From: Gammaproteobacteria bacterium
Lineage (GTDB): Bacteria; Gemmatimonadota; Gemmatimonadetes; Longimicrobiales; Gaopeijiaceae
NCBI GenBank assembly: GCA_028819075.1
Contig: JAPPMM010000043.1
Span: forward strand, 248,001-312,000
Direction: 5' to 3'
DNA: 64,000 nucleotides
Shown here: piece by piece, positions 11,012 to 20,728 of the stretch
Position numbering within the stretch: position 1 is the first letter of the stretch
Layout of the letters: each line of letters opens with the position of its first letter
Translations under genes and position numbers: made by a program
The notes under the pieces: generated by a model
Database searches by the model: none
What the model was told of the DNA's origin: nothing
Seen by the model: only the letters and a program-made list of their open reading frames with translations

Positions 11012-13777
11012 ATGAACCCGCCCACCCTCTTCCTGATCGACGCCTACGCGCTCATCTACCAGTCGTTCTTCGCCTTCGCCAACCGGCCCCTCACCAACTC
11101 CAGGGGCGAGAACACGTCCGCGGAGTGGGGCTTCCTCAACTACCTGATCCGGATCCGGGAAGAGTTCGCGCCCGATTATCTCGCTGTGGTCTTCGACGCC
11201 GGTTCGAGTCAGCGCAAGGAACTCTATCCCGAGTACAAGGCAACGCGCGAAAAGATGCCCGAGGACCTGCGCGAGAGCCTGGGCCGCATCCGGTCGCTGC
11301 TGGATGCCCTCCATCATCCCGTGGTCGAAGTCGAGGGATTCGAGGCGGACGACGTGATCGCATCCCTGGCGCAGCGCACCCTCGCGCTCAAGGAGGATAT
11401 CGAGGCCGTCATCGTTTCGGGGGACAAGGACTTCTACCAGCTACTGCGCCCGGGCCTGAGGCTGTTCCGGCCCGCGCGCGGGGGACGCGCCGGCACCTCG
11501 GCGGAGTGGGTCGACGAGTCGAACGCGAGCAAGCGCTTCGGGGTCCCTCCCGATCGCATCATCGACTACCTGGCACTGATCGGAGACACCTCGGACAACG
11601 TGCCCGGAGCGCCGGGCATCGGGCCCAAGACGGCGGTCAAGCTCATCGACCAGTATGGAGACCTGGATCAGATTCTCGCGCACGCGGAGGAAGTGCGGGC
11701 CAAGCGCCCGCGCGAGTCCCTGCTCGACAACGCAGACCAGATCCGGCTGTCCAGGCAGCTTGTGACGATGCTCACCGACGTGGACGTGAACCTCGACCTC
11801 GACGGCCTGGCCGTGCGTGCTCCGGACCGCGAGCGGATGCGCGAGCTGCTGCTGGAACTCGAGTTTCACACCCTCCTGGAGCGCTTTGCCGGCGCGCCGG
11901 CAGATGATGTGTCGTCCAGGGACGAGGACGTCGACTACCGGATGGTGCTCGACGAGGTGGGAGTCGACGAAGTGGTCAGGGAAGCGCGGGCGCAGGGCGA
12001 CGTGGCGGTCGCCGTGCTCACCGCGTCCCCCGATCCGCGGCGCGGATCCATCGCGGGGATCGCCCTCTCGAGCCTGCCGGGGAAGGCTCGCTACCTCCCT
12101 CTGGCCCACGAGCCTGCCCTCGATCTCGAGATGGGGGCGCTGGCGGAGTCCGCGGCGTCGGCGAGCAATCTTCCGGCGCTCGACTCGATTGGCATGGCCC
12201 CGCTCCGCGATCTGCTCGAGGATCCCGGAGTGCGCAAGACCGGTCACGACCTGAAACACGGGATGGTCGCGCTGGCGGAGGCCGGCATCGCACTCGGCGG
12301 GGCTTCGTTCGACACCATGGTGGCGTCCTATCTTCTCGAGCCCGAGCTCCGGGGCCACGAACTGGAAACGCTGGCGGCGAACCGCCTCGGCCTCGAGACC
12401 GCCCGGCTCAAGGAACTGGTCGGCACGGGGAAGAAGGAGGTTCCCCTGACCCGGGTCGCGCCCGAGAAAGTGCTCCGCTACGCCTGCGAGCGCGCCGACT
12501 GCGCAGGACGCCTGCGCGAACATTTCCGGCCCAGACTCGAGGGACACGCCCTGGACGGCCTGTTTCGGAATGTGGAGATGCGCTTGGTGCCGGTGCTGGC
12601 GCGCATGGAGCGAAACGGAGTCCGCATCGATCCGTTCTTCTTCAGCGAGATGAGCCGGCAGCTTGAGCATGAGCTGGGGCTGGTGCAGGAGGAGATCTTC
12701 CGGGAAGCCGGATCCGAATTCAATCTCAATTCGACGCCCCAGCTGCGAACCGTGCTCTTCGAGGATCTGGGGCTCCCGGTCATCCGCAAGACCAAGACGG
12801 GGCCGTCGACAGCCGCCTCGGTGCTGGAGGAGCTCGAGGCGCTCGGCCACCCGGTCCCGCGGCTGCTGATGAAGTATCGCCGCATGGAGAAGCTGCGCAG
12901 CACCTACATCGATGCCCTCCCGGGGCTCGTCCATCCGCGCACCGGGCGCATTCATACGCACTTCAACCAGACGGTGGCGGCGACCGGCCGGCTGTCTTCC
13001 AGCAACCCCAACCTCCAGAACATCCCCATTCGCACCCGGATCGGACGGGAGATCCGCAAGGGCTTCGTGGCCGCCCCGGGACACGTTCTGCTGACCGCGG
13101 ACTACTCCCAGATCGAGTTGCGCATCCTGGCGCACTTCTCGGGCGATCCCGCGTTCGTGACCGCGTTCCGCGAAGCCAGCGACATCCACCGCCAGACCGC
13201 CGCCGTGATCTTCGACGTGCCCGTGGACGAGGTGAGCGCGCGAATGCGCGACCAGGCGAAAACGATCAACTTCGCCACCCTGTACGGACAGGGAGCCTTC
13301 TCCCTGGGACGCCAGCTGGGCATTCCGCAAGGCGAGGCGAAGCGCTTCATCGACCAGTACTTCGAGCGTTTCAGCGGCGTGAGCACCTTCCTTGACGAGC
13401 AGGTCTCGCTGGCGAAGGAACGGGGCTACGTCGAGACGCTCGCGGGGCGGCGCCGCTACGTGCCCGAGCTGGCCTCGCGCAACTGGAACATCCGTGCGCA
13501 CGGGGAGCGGATCGCGCGCAACACACCCATCCAGGGTACGGCCGCGGATGTCATCAAGAAGGCGATGATCGAGGTTCAGCAGGCCCTGGACGAAGCCGGC
13601 TCGGCGGCGATGATGCTCCTTCAGGTGCACGACGAGCTGGTGCTCGAGGCACCCGCCGCGGAGCTGGAGGCGGTGCGCGACATGGTGGTGTCGCACATGG
13701 AAAACGCGAGCGCGCTCGAGGTGCCGCTGGTGGTAGATACCGGCACCGGCGAAAGCTGGTTCCAGTGCAAGGGCTGA
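11012..13777 (+). CDS. polA: DNA polymerase I
   Basis: A 921-residue family A polymerase for Okazaki-fragment and repair synthesis. The N-terminal 5'-3' nuclease has SGDKDFYQLLRPG and DYLALIGDTSDNVPGAPGIG. The middle domain is the 3'-5' exonuclease fold but its acidic residues are missing: the first motif reads VAVLTASPDP where DxE is expected, and GHDLKHG has Gly where the family has Asp. The polymerase domain is intact: motif A DYSQIELRILAHFSGD, motif B RDQAKTINFATLYGQGAF, motif C QVHDELVLEAP. The enzyme should therefore be nick-translating but without proofreading, like Taq-type members. Confidence 0.97.
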   Translation: MNPPTLFLIDAYALIYQSFFAFANRPLTNSRGENTSAEWGFLNYLIRIREEFAPDYLAVVFDAGSSQRKELYPEYKATREKMPEDLRESLGRIRSLLDALHHPVVEVEGFEADDVIASLAQRTLALKEDIEAVIVSGDKDFYQLLRPGLRLFRPARGGRAGTSAEWVDESNASKRFGVPPDRIIDYLALIGDTSDNVPGAPGIGPKTAVKLIDQYGDLDQILAHAEEVRAKRPRESLLDNADQIRLSRQLVTMLTDVDVNLDLDGLAVRAPDRERMRELLLELEFHTLLERFAGAPADDVSSRDEDVDYRMVLDEVGVDEVVREARAQGDVAVAVLTASPDPRRGSIAGIALSSLPGKARYLPLAHEPALDLEMGALAESAASASNLPALDSIGMAPLRDLLEDPGVRKTGHDLKHGMVALAEAGIALGGASFDTMVASYLLEPELRGHELETLAANRLGLETARLKELVGTGKKEVPLTRVAPEKVLRYACERADCAGRLREHFRPRLEGHALDGLFRNVEMRLVPVLARMERNGVRIDPFFFSEMSRQLEHELGLVQEEIFREAGSEFNLNSTPQLRTVLFEDLGLPVIRKTKTGPSTAASVLEELEALGHPVPRLLMKYRRMEKLRSTYIDALPGLVHPRTGRIHTHFNQTVAATGRLSSSNPNLQNIPIRTRIGREIRKGFVAAPGHVLLTADYSQIELRILAHFSGDPAFVTAFREASDIHRQTAAVIFDVPVDEVSARMRDQAKTINFATLYGQGAFSLGRQLGIPQGEAKRFIDQYFERFSGVSTFLDEQVSLAKERGYVETLAGRRRYVPELASRNWNIRAHGERIARNTPIQGTAADVIKKAMIEVQQALDEAGSAAMMLLQVHDELVLEAPAAELEAVRDMVVSHMENASALEVPLVVDTGTGESWFQCKG

Positions 13778-13896
13778 CCCTGCCTGACCGGGGCTTCGAT
13801 CGGCTCATCCTGTCATTCCTTCGCCCGGGTTTCCCCGCGAACGTGAGAGTCGCCGGGAGGAATCCAGTTTCACGCGCAAGAGAAGGAGAGACGCCG

Positions 13897-14238
13897 ATGA
13901 GCCGGTCGGTCAACAAGGTAATCCTGATCGGGAATGTCGGGCGGGATCCGGACGTCCACGAGACCCAGGGACGCAAGAAGGTGGCGCACTTTTCGCTCGC
14001 CACCAACCAGCGGATCCGCCGCGGTCCGAACGACGTGGAGGAGCGGACGGACTGGCACCGGATCACCGTGTGGAACAGAACCGCCCAGTTCGTCGAGGAC
14101 TTCGTGCGGAAGGGAGACCGGGTGTATGTGGAGGGCCGGCTCGAGTACGACTCCTATGAGCGGGACGGCATCACCATTCCCACGGCCGATGTGACCGCGC
14201 GGGAGCTGGTGCTGCTCACGCAGCGGAGCGAGGACTAG
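13897..14238 (+). CDS. ssb: single-stranded DNA-binding protein (short form)
   Basis: A 113-residue OB-fold SSB: MSRSVNKVILIGNVGRDPD at the N-terminus, HFSLATNQ, WHRITVWNRTAQFVEDFVRK and GDRVYVEGRLEYDSYERDG are all family marks. It ends at LTQRSED directly after the OB fold and has neither the Gly/Pro-rich linker nor the acidic DDDIPF-type tip used to recruit repair partners. ATG 13897 is chosen because a good ribosome site (AAGGAGAG, 13883-13890) precedes it; the open frame upstream overlaps polA. It may be an accessory SSB rather than the replicative one. Confidence 0.93.
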   Translation: MSRSVNKVILIGNVGRDPDVHETQGRKKVAHFSLATNQRIRRGPNDVEERTDWHRITVWNRTAQFVEDFVRKGDRVYVEGRLEYDSYERDGITIPTADVTARELVLLTQRSED

Positions 14239-14309
14239 CAGTCCTCAAGGCACGCTGTGAGCCCCGGGCTACCCCGCTCGGGTGCTTGCGCGGATGCGTC
14301 CTCGGAATC

Positions 14310-16337
14310 CTAGAAGAGGTCGCGGAAGCGCCGGTTGAGGTCGAGAACGACCTCCCATGAGCCGCCGTTGAGGCCGCGCACCACGTCGACCAGGACGAGA
14401 TCCCAGCCGAGGGCGACCCCCAGCCCGGCGGAGAAGCGGGTGATCCGGGGGGGGCGGGCGTCCCACGACGCCGGAACCTCCGCGGAGGCGAGCCGGGTGC
14501 GACCGGCCGCGCCCAGGCCGCGGAGCCGCACCCATGGGCCGAAGAGTTGGCGGGAGCCTTCAACCCGGAGCAGCCAGAAGGCATCGCCGGCCAGGGAGCG
14601 GTAGCCGTATCCGGGAAGGGTCTCGCGGCCTCCCAGGAGGTAGAGCGACTGCGGCGGCGCGCCCTCGGAGACGACAGCGGCGTCCAGGGACGAGCGGAGT
14701 TCCACGCCGTGTTCGAGCCACCGGCGGCCGGCCGCGAGACGCAGGGACGCTTCCTGGTAGGGGGCGCCGTCGAAGTTCGCCAAGGTGGCGCCCGCTTCCC
14801 CGAACAGGCGGTCGGGAGAACCGAGCGACGCGGACAGCCGAACGGCGGTCAGGTCGCCTTCGTCGATGGTGCGCACCGGACGCCAGCCGCCCGGCTCTCC
14901 GCCGGCGACGACGCGCGCGCCGTGATGGCGTTCGTAGCGCACCTCGGCGCGCGTCGAAACCGGGCCGAACGAGCGGCCTGCGCGGGCGCGGGCGCCCGTC
15001 GCGAAGTAGGGGTCCGTCCAGTCGGTCTGGTGGAGCAGCGAGGAGAGGGTGTTCATGATCCGGCTCGACCCGGGCACCGGTCCGATGTCGCGCGGCTCGC
15101 GCAGAAAGAGATCCAGGCCGACGGTGCTCGGCCGCTCGCGGTCCGGGGCCTCGAACACGGCGCTCACGCGACCCAGGGGACGGCCCGCGGCGTGGGCGTA
15201 GCCCAGGAGCGTCCCGATATGCAGGCGGTTGGTCGCGCGGAGATTGAAGCCGCCCTGGGTAACCCAGCCTTCGGCGCGGTTGTAGCGTACCGTTTCGGAG
15301 AGGGGCGGCATCGCGAGACGCAGGCGGCGGAGCCCGCTCAGGTATCGGCCGCGCACCAGCCGGGTCGCCTCGGCCTCGATGTCGATCAGTTCGGGGGTGG
15401 GGGCGAGCCCCTCCTCGTCGACCTGGGCGTAGAGATCGCGCTCGAAGGGGAAGGCCAGCATCGGGTCCGGGTTGCGCACGATCTGCGGCCCCAGGAAGAA
15501 CAGGTCGGGGAGATCGTCCTCGAAGTCGTAGCCGTCGATTTCCCAGCGGCCCCGAATGACGCTGCCCACGGGAAGATCGAGGAACGGGAGTTTTCGCCGG
15601 ATCTCGAGGCTCTGCCGGTAGGGGAGCCAGTACCGGCGATCCCAGAGGGAGCTTTCCAGCGATACACGGATGTAGTCGAGCTGCGGGTCGACGTAGGACG
15701 CGGGCGTGAACGTGAAGTTCATGCGCACGACCGCCGCCGTCTCCCGATCGAGAAAGAGGGTGCCCACGAAGCCGGGCTGGTCCGGATCGCGCGGCCGCAC
15801 CTGCACCTCGTACACCCGGACGGGGTCGAGGCCGTCCGCGAAGGCGACCGTGATCGAGTCGGCCAGCAGGTACTCGTAGCGGGCGGCCGCGCCCGGAGCG
15901 AGGGGATGGATAACGGACGACACCTCGTCCCCGTCCCCGATCCGGATCACGTCGCCGAAGTTCTCCTGGATGATGACCAGGTGGTCGAGGTGGTAGCGGA
16001 TGTTGGTGGGCATCCGCCGGTCGTCGCGGCGACCGAGAATGTGCTGCCGGGTCAGGCCGGGCGCCTTCCAGTACACCCGTACCGCGAGCTGGTCGGTCTT
16101 GACCAGGTTGCGTTCCTCGCCGGCCTGACGGTCGAGGAAGAAGTAGACGTAGCCGCGTGCGTCGGCCGTATACGCGCGCAGGCCGTCCATGACGGCGGCC
16201 TGTCGGGTCGCGGTCCCGCGCTCAACGAACTCCAGCACCCGGAGATCGTCCCAGGAGGAAGCCTGTTGTGCCGAGGCGGGAGACGCGCCGGTGGCGAGGG
16301 CGAGGGAAACGCCGGTGGCGAGGGCGACCGCCAGCAA
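14310..16337 (-). CDS. outer-membrane beta-barrel protein, surface-antigen/DUF5686-like
   Basis: A protein of about 675 residues that I place only at fold level. A signal peptide ending ATGASPASAQQ is followed by about 300 residues with a lipoprotein-carrier-like beta pattern (YVYFFLDRQAGEE, VYEVQVRPRDPDQPGFVGTL, then AAVVRMNFTFTPASY). A C-terminal beta-barrel contains YLLGGRETLPGYGYRSLAGD, which resembles the loop-6 region of BamA-type barrels, and it ends in Phe as barrel proteins do. The start is uncertain: TTG 16337 gives a clean signal peptide and lies 29 nt after the sigma factor stop, so the two genes are probably co-transcribed. Confidence 0.6.
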   Translation of the reverse strand: MLAVALATGVSLALATGASPASAQQASSWDDLRVLEFVERGTATRQAAVMDGLRAYTADARGYVYFFLDRQAGEERNLVKTDQLAVRVYWKAPGLTRQHILGRRDDRRMPTNIRYHLDHLVIIQENFGDVIRIGDGDEVSSVIHPLAPGAAARYEYLLADSITVAFADGLDPVRVYEVQVRPRDPDQPGFVGTLFLDRETAAVVRMNFTFTPASYVDPQLDYIRVSLESSLWDRRYWLPYRQSLEIRRKLPFLDLPVGSVIRGRWEIDGYDFEDDLPDLFFLGPQIVRNPDPMLAFPFERDLYAQVDEEGLAPTPELIDIEAEATRLVRGRYLSGLRRLRLAMPPLSETVRYNRAEGWVTQGGFNLRATNRLHIGTLLGYAHAAGRPLGRVSAVFEAPDRERPSTVGLDLFLREPRDIGPVPGSSRIMNTLSSLLHQTDWTDPYFATGARARAGRSFGPVSTRAEVRYERHHGARVVAGGEPGGWRPVRTIDEGDLTAVRLSASLGSPDRLFGEAGATLANFDGAPYQEASLRLAAGRRWLEHGVELRSSLDAAVVSEGAPPQSLYLLGGRETLPGYGYRSLAGDAFWLLRVEGSRQLFGPWVRLRGLGAAGRTRLASAEVPASWDARPPRITRFSAGLGVALGWDLVLVDVVRGLNGGSWEVVLDLNRRFRDLF

Positions 16338-16366
16338 GTGAGGAATGTCCTGAACCGAAAACCGGG

Positions 16367-17227
16367 TCAGTTCGCGCTCCAGAAACCGGACAGCGAATCC
16401 CCGTGCGGGCTGTCGCGCAACTTTTCGAAGGCGCGGTTGCGAATCTGGCGAATCCGTTCGCGCGTGACCCCCAGCAGCACGCCGATCTCCTCGAGCGTGC
16501 GCTCCTCGCCGTCGTCCAGGCCGTAATAGAGGTAGAGGATCTTTCGTTCGCGTTCCGTCAGGTACCTCTCGAACATGTCCTCCATGAAGGCCCGGCGCGC
16601 CAGCGCCTCCACATCCAGTTCGATGTCCGCGGCTTCCACGCCGGCGAAGCGTTCGCCGAAGCTCGAGCTGTCCCGGTCGCGACGGTCGATGGGGGCGTCC
16701 AGGCTGAGTTCGGTCGCGGCCACCCGGCGCAGCGCGCGGATGGTTTCGACGGGCTCCTGCATCTCCTTGGCGATCTCCTGATCGGTGGGAGAGCGGCCCA
16801 GCTCCTGGGTCAGCGCGGTGTCGGTGCGCGCCAGCTTGGCGAGGTTGGAGTTCTGGTTGAGCGGGATGCGCACCGAACGGGTCTGTTCGGCCAGCGCCTG
16901 CAGGACGGTCTGCCGGATCCACCAGACCGCGTAGCTGATGAACTTGACCCCCTTGTCGGGATCGAACTTCTTGACCGCCTTCAGCAGGCCCTCGTTGCCG
17001 ATGCACACCAGTTCGGCGAGGCCGAGGCCACGGCCCTGGTACTTCTTGACGTAGGAAATGACGAAGCGGAGGTTCGCGGTCACCAGCCGCTCGGCCGCCT
17101 CCATGTCCCCGGTCCGGGCGCGCCGCGCCAGCTCGCGCTCTTCTTCGGGATCCCGGATGAGCGGGTACTTCTCTACGTCCTGAAGGTATTGATCGAAGGA
17201 ATCCAGACCACGGGAGGATGAGAACAT
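16367..17227 (-). CDS. RNA polymerase sigma-70 factor, RpoD/RpoS-like
   Basis: A 286-residue sigma-70 without region 1.1. Region 1.2 is DSFDQYLQDVEKYPLI, region 2 includes LVTANLRFVISYVKKYQGRG and the promoter-melting segment FISYAVWWIRQTVLQAL, region 3 begins RSVRIPLNQNSNLAKLAR, and region 4 has the helix-turn-helix TLEEIGVLLGVTRERIRQIR. Size and lack of region 1.1 place it among group 2 or reduced primary factors. A second sigma-70 at 50600-51547 has the same layout, and which of them is the housekeeping factor cannot be decided here. The gene precedes the barrel protein by 29 nt. Confidence 0.95.
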   Translation of the reverse strand: MFSSSRGLDSFDQYLQDVEKYPLIRDPEEERELARRARTGDMEAAERLVTANLRFVISYVKKYQGRGLGLAELVCIGNEGLLKAVKKFDPDKGVKFISYAVWWIRQTVLQALAEQTRSVRIPLNQNSNLAKLARTDTALTQELGRSPTDQEIAKEMQEPVETIRALRRVAATELSLDAPIDRRDRDSSSFGERFAGVEAADIELDVEALARRAFMEDMFERYLTERERKILYLYYGLDDGEERTLEEIGVLLGVTRERIRQIRNRAFEKLRDSPHGDSLSGFWSAN

Positions 17228-17450
17228 CCAGTGCGCGCCTACCGGGGGTGGGTATACAAAACGGCGAAGGCCGGGCCCAGGAACAGCAAGTCGGGAAATC
17301 TAACACTGCCGATGCCGACCGGTCTACCACTGATTCTTCTGACAGGTCAGACCCCGGTTTTGTTGTATCTCCGGGCTGCCCGGAGTCCGGATACGAGATG
17401 ATGGAGCGCCTTCCGGATCCCGGGGCTCGCACGGATTCACCTGCGGGTCG

Positions 17451-20400
17451 TCAGTGGAAGAACCGCCCCCTGCCCACGAACGCACCCCCTGTAATCGCTC
17501 CCGGCGCAACCGGGCCAGCCGACGAGCGTTGCGGCGGCCTTCCGGCCAGGCCGTCCAGCCAGTCGTTGAGGGAATCGATGTGGTCGGCGATCACATGGAT
17601 CACTCCTTGTTCCTTCTGGAGCCGGCCGCGGCAGACCATCAGGCGCGCGGTGAGCAGGGCGCGGCGGCAACGTTCCTGGACCGAGGGAAACACCACCAGG
17701 TTGGAGGATCCGGTCTCGTCCTCCAGGGTCACGAACACGATCCTGCCCGCCGTGCCCGGCCGCTGGCGGACCAGCACGATGCCGGCGACGGTGACGCGCG
17801 TCCCGGCGGGGAGTTCTTCCAGGTGGCTGGCCGGGCGCACCCCCCGGTCGGCCAGGCGCTCCCTCAGCAGGGCGGTGGGGTGCTGTTTGAGGGACAGCCC
17901 GGTGGTGCGGTAGTCGGCCACCACCTGCTCGCCGGCGGTCATGGCGGGCAGGGCCGGTTCCGGGCGGGGCAGCTCCGCCTCGCCGGGCGGATCGAAGAGC
18001 GGCAGCGGCTCCGCCTGGTCCAGGGAGGCGATCGCCCAGGCGGCCTGGCGGCAGTCCAGCCCGGTGGAGGTGAAGGCATCGGCCCTGGCCAGGCGCGTCA
18101 GGACGGCCGGACGGGTCCCTGCCCGCCGCCGCAGGTCGGCCGGGGAACGATACCCCTCCTCCCGGGCCGTCACGATGCGGGTGGCATCCTCTTCCCTCAG
18201 ACCGCGGATCTGGCGCAGTCCCAGCCGCAACGCCATGCGCGGCCGTGGGCGCGATCCATTCCGCCCCGCCGGATGCGAGCCCGGTGGCGAACGCACCGGC
18301 TCCAGAGTGCAGTCCCACTCCGAGTGGTTGACATCCACGGGGCGCACCTCCACCCCGTGCCTGCGCGCATCGCCCACGATCTGTGCGGGCGCGTAGAAGC
18401 CCATGGGCTGGCTGTTGAGGAGGGCGCAGGCGAAGACCTCCGGGTAATGGTGCTTCAGCCACGAGGAGATGTAGACCAGGAGCGCGAAGCTGGCCGCATG
18501 GCTCTCCGGAAAGCCGTAGTCGCCGAACCCCTCGATCTGCCTGAAGCAGCGCTCGGCGAACTCCCGGTCATACCCCCTCTCCACCATCCCATCCACGAAC
18601 TTGTCGCGGAAGCGATGGATGGTGCCGTAGTTGCGAAAGCTGGCCATGGCCCGGCGCAGCTGGTCGGCTTCGGCCGGGCTGAATCCGGCCCCGACGATGG
18701 CGATCTTCATCGCCTGCTCCTGGAAAAGGGGCACGCCCAAAGTCTTCCCCAGCACCTCACGCAACTCCATGGAGGGATACTCCACCGGCTCGACGCCCCT
18801 CCGCCGGCGCAGGTAGGGGTGGACCATGTCCCCCTGGATGGGCCCCGGCCGCACGATCGCCACTTCGATGACCAGGTCGTAGAAGGTGGCCGGCTTCAGC
18901 CGGGGGAGCATCGCCATCTGCGCCCGGCTCTCGATCTGGAACACGCCGATCGTGTCCGCCCGCTGGATCATCCCGTACACCTCCGGATCCTCCGAGGGCA
19001 CGTCCCCCAGGGTGTGGCGGACGCCGTAGTGCGCTTCCAGCAATTCGAAGGAGCGCCGGATGCAGGAGAGCATGCCGAGGCCCAGCACGTCCACCTTGAT
19101 GAGCCCCAGCGCCTCGAGATCGTCCTTGTTCCACTCGATCACCGTGCGGTCGTCCATGGCGGCGTTCTCGATGGGAACGATCTCGCACAGCGGCCCGCGG
19201 GAAATGACGAACCCGCCCGTGTGCTGGGACAGATGGCGGGGGAAGCCGTACAGTTCCCGGGCCAACTGAAGGGTCAGGCGCAGGCGCCGGTCCGTCGGAT
19301 CGAACCCTTCCTCGCGGGCGCGCTCCTCGTCCACCGGCTTCGACCACACCGAAGCCATGGAGAGCAGCCGGTCGACCGTGTCCTTGCTCAGCCCCATGGC
19401 CCTGCCGGTGTCGCGCAACGCGCTGCGCACGCGGTAGGTCACCACCGTCGCGGCCAGCCCGGCCCGCTCCCGGCCGTACTTGCGATAAATGTACTGGATG
19501 ACCTCCTCGCGGCGCTCGTGCTCGAAATCCACGTCGATGTCGGGCACCTCGCCGCGCTCGGCGGAGATGAAGCGCTCGAACAACAGGTCGATGCGGTCCG
19601 GATCGACCGAGGTGATCTCCAGGCAGTAGCACACCGCCGAGTTGGCGGCCGAGCCGCGCCCCTGGCACAGGATGCCCAGGCCGCGGGCGGTCCGGACGAT
19701 GTCGGCGACGGTGAGGAAGTACGGGGCGAACTCCAGTTCGTCGATGAGCGCCAGTTCGTGTTCGAGGGTCGCCCGCACCCTGGAGGGGATGCCCCCGGGA
19801 TAGCGCCGGGCCGCGCCCTCCCAGGTCAGAATCTCCAGTTCCCGCTGGGGCGTGCGGCCTTCGCCGACCACCTCCTCGGGGTATTCGTAGCGCAGCTCTC
19901 CGAGAGAGAAGCGGCAGCGTTCGGCGATCTCCACCGCATTGGCCAGGGCACGGGGATGACCGCGGAAGAGGGCGGCCATCTGCGCGGGGGACTTGAGATG
20001 GCGTTCCGCGTTGGCCGCGAGGCGCCAGCCGGCGCTGTCGATGGTGCAGCGCTCGCGGATGCAGGTGAGCAGGTCGTGGAGCCGGCGCCGCTCGGGGATG
20101 TGCTGGTGCACGTCGCCGGTCGCGACCAAGGGCACGCGCTCCGTCTCTGAGAGGGATGCGAGAGCGGTCAGGCGGCGGATGTCGTTGCCCCGATGGCTGC
20201 AGGTGGCGGCCAGGAAGAGAGGTGCGTCCAGCCGCTCCCGGTACCACGCCAGCCGGTCGGCGAACCCGGGACCGGGAACTTCCGGCGGCAGGGCAACGAA
20301 GATCTGCTCCCCGGCCGCTTCCACGACATCCTCGCGCACGAGCCGACACTCCCCCTTGGGGGCGCGCCTGCGCCCTCGGGTGATCAGGCGGGCCAGACGG

Positions 20401-20648
20401 CCGTAGCCCTTCCTGGAGACGGGCAGGCAGAGCAGGGACGGCCCGTCCTCGAGGTCGAGGCGGGCTCCGGGGATGAAGCGCAGTTCCATCTCGCGGGCGG
20501 CGTGGTGGGCGCGCACGACCCCCGCCAGGGTGTTGCGGTCGGTGAGCGCCAGGGCGCGGTATCCCAGCGCATGCGCCCGCTCCACCAGCTCCTCGGGCTG
20601 GGAGGCGCCGCGCAGGAACGAGAAGTTGCTGGTGACCTGCAGTTCCAC
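17451..20648 (-). CDS. dnaE2: error-prone DNA polymerase DnaE2
   Basis: A C-family polymerase of 1065 residues that performs translesion synthesis with ImuA and ImuB. It begins with the PHP domain (VTSNFSFLRGASQPEELVER, ALTDRNTLAG). The catalytic acids are in EVPDIDVDFEHERREEVIQY, and LSQHTGGFVISRGPL and FGDYGFPESHAASFALLVY are typical of the DnaE palm and fingers. AEPLPLFDPP near residue 885 could be a beta-clamp motif. The C-terminal OB fold is VTVAGIVLVRQRPGTAG. The start is taken as GTG 20648, directly before the PHP domain; the longer frame upstream runs antisense-like through imuB and is not coding. It is 80 nt downstream of imuB. Confidence 0.95.
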   Translation of the reverse strand: MELQVTSNFSFLRGASQPEELVERAHALGYRALALTDRNTLAGVVRAHHAAREMELRFIPGARLDLEDGPSLLCLPVSRKGYGRLARLITRGRRRAPKGECRLVREDVVEAAGEQIFVALPPEVPGPGFADRLAWYRERLDAPLFLAATCSHRGNDIRRLTALASLSETERVPLVATGDVHQHIPERRRLHDLLTCIRERCTIDSAGWRLAANAERHLKSPAQMAALFRGHPRALANAVEIAERCRFSLGELRYEYPEEVVGEGRTPQRELEILTWEGAARRYPGGIPSRVRATLEHELALIDELEFAPYFLTVADIVRTARGLGILCQGRGSAANSAVCYCLEITSVDPDRIDLLFERFISAERGEVPDIDVDFEHERREEVIQYIYRKYGRERAGLAATVVTYRVRSALRDTGRAMGLSKDTVDRLLSMASVWSKPVDEERAREEGFDPTDRRLRLTLQLARELYGFPRHLSQHTGGFVISRGPLCEIVPIENAAMDDRTVIEWNKDDLEALGLIKVDVLGLGMLSCIRRSFELLEAHYGVRHTLGDVPSEDPEVYGMIQRADTIGVFQIESRAQMAMLPRLKPATFYDLVIEVAIVRPGPIQGDMVHPYLRRRRGVEPVEYPSMELREVLGKTLGVPLFQEQAMKIAIVGAGFSPAEADQLRRAMASFRNYGTIHRFRDKFVDGMVERGYDREFAERCFRQIEGFGDYGFPESHAASFALLVYISSWLKHHYPEVFACALLNSQPMGFYAPAQIVGDARRHGVEVRPVDVNHSEWDCTLEPVRSPPGSHPAGRNGSRPRPRMALRLGLRQIRGLREEDATRIVTAREEGYRSPADLRRRAGTRPAVLTRLARADAFTSTGLDCRQAAWAIASLDQAEPLPLFDPPGEAELPRPEPALPAMTAGEQVVADYRTTGLSLKQHPTALLRERLADRGVRPASHLEELPAGTRVTVAGIVLVRQRPGTAGRIVFVTLEDETGSSNLVVFPSVQERCRRALLTARLMVCRGRLQKEQGVIHVIADHIDSLNDWLDGLAGRPPQRSSAGPVAPGAITGGAFVGRGRFFH

Positions 20649-20728
20649 GTAGCCGCCCTTCCAGGTCGTCGAACCTCCCTCCACTCGACCGCCGGGGAGG
20701 CGCGGCGCGGGGTCGCGCCCGCCCGCGC

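Noticed and set aside
17369-17385. A 7-bp perfect hairpin between dnaE2 and the sigma factor gene
   Set aside because: No run of T follows in either direction, so I do not call it a terminator.
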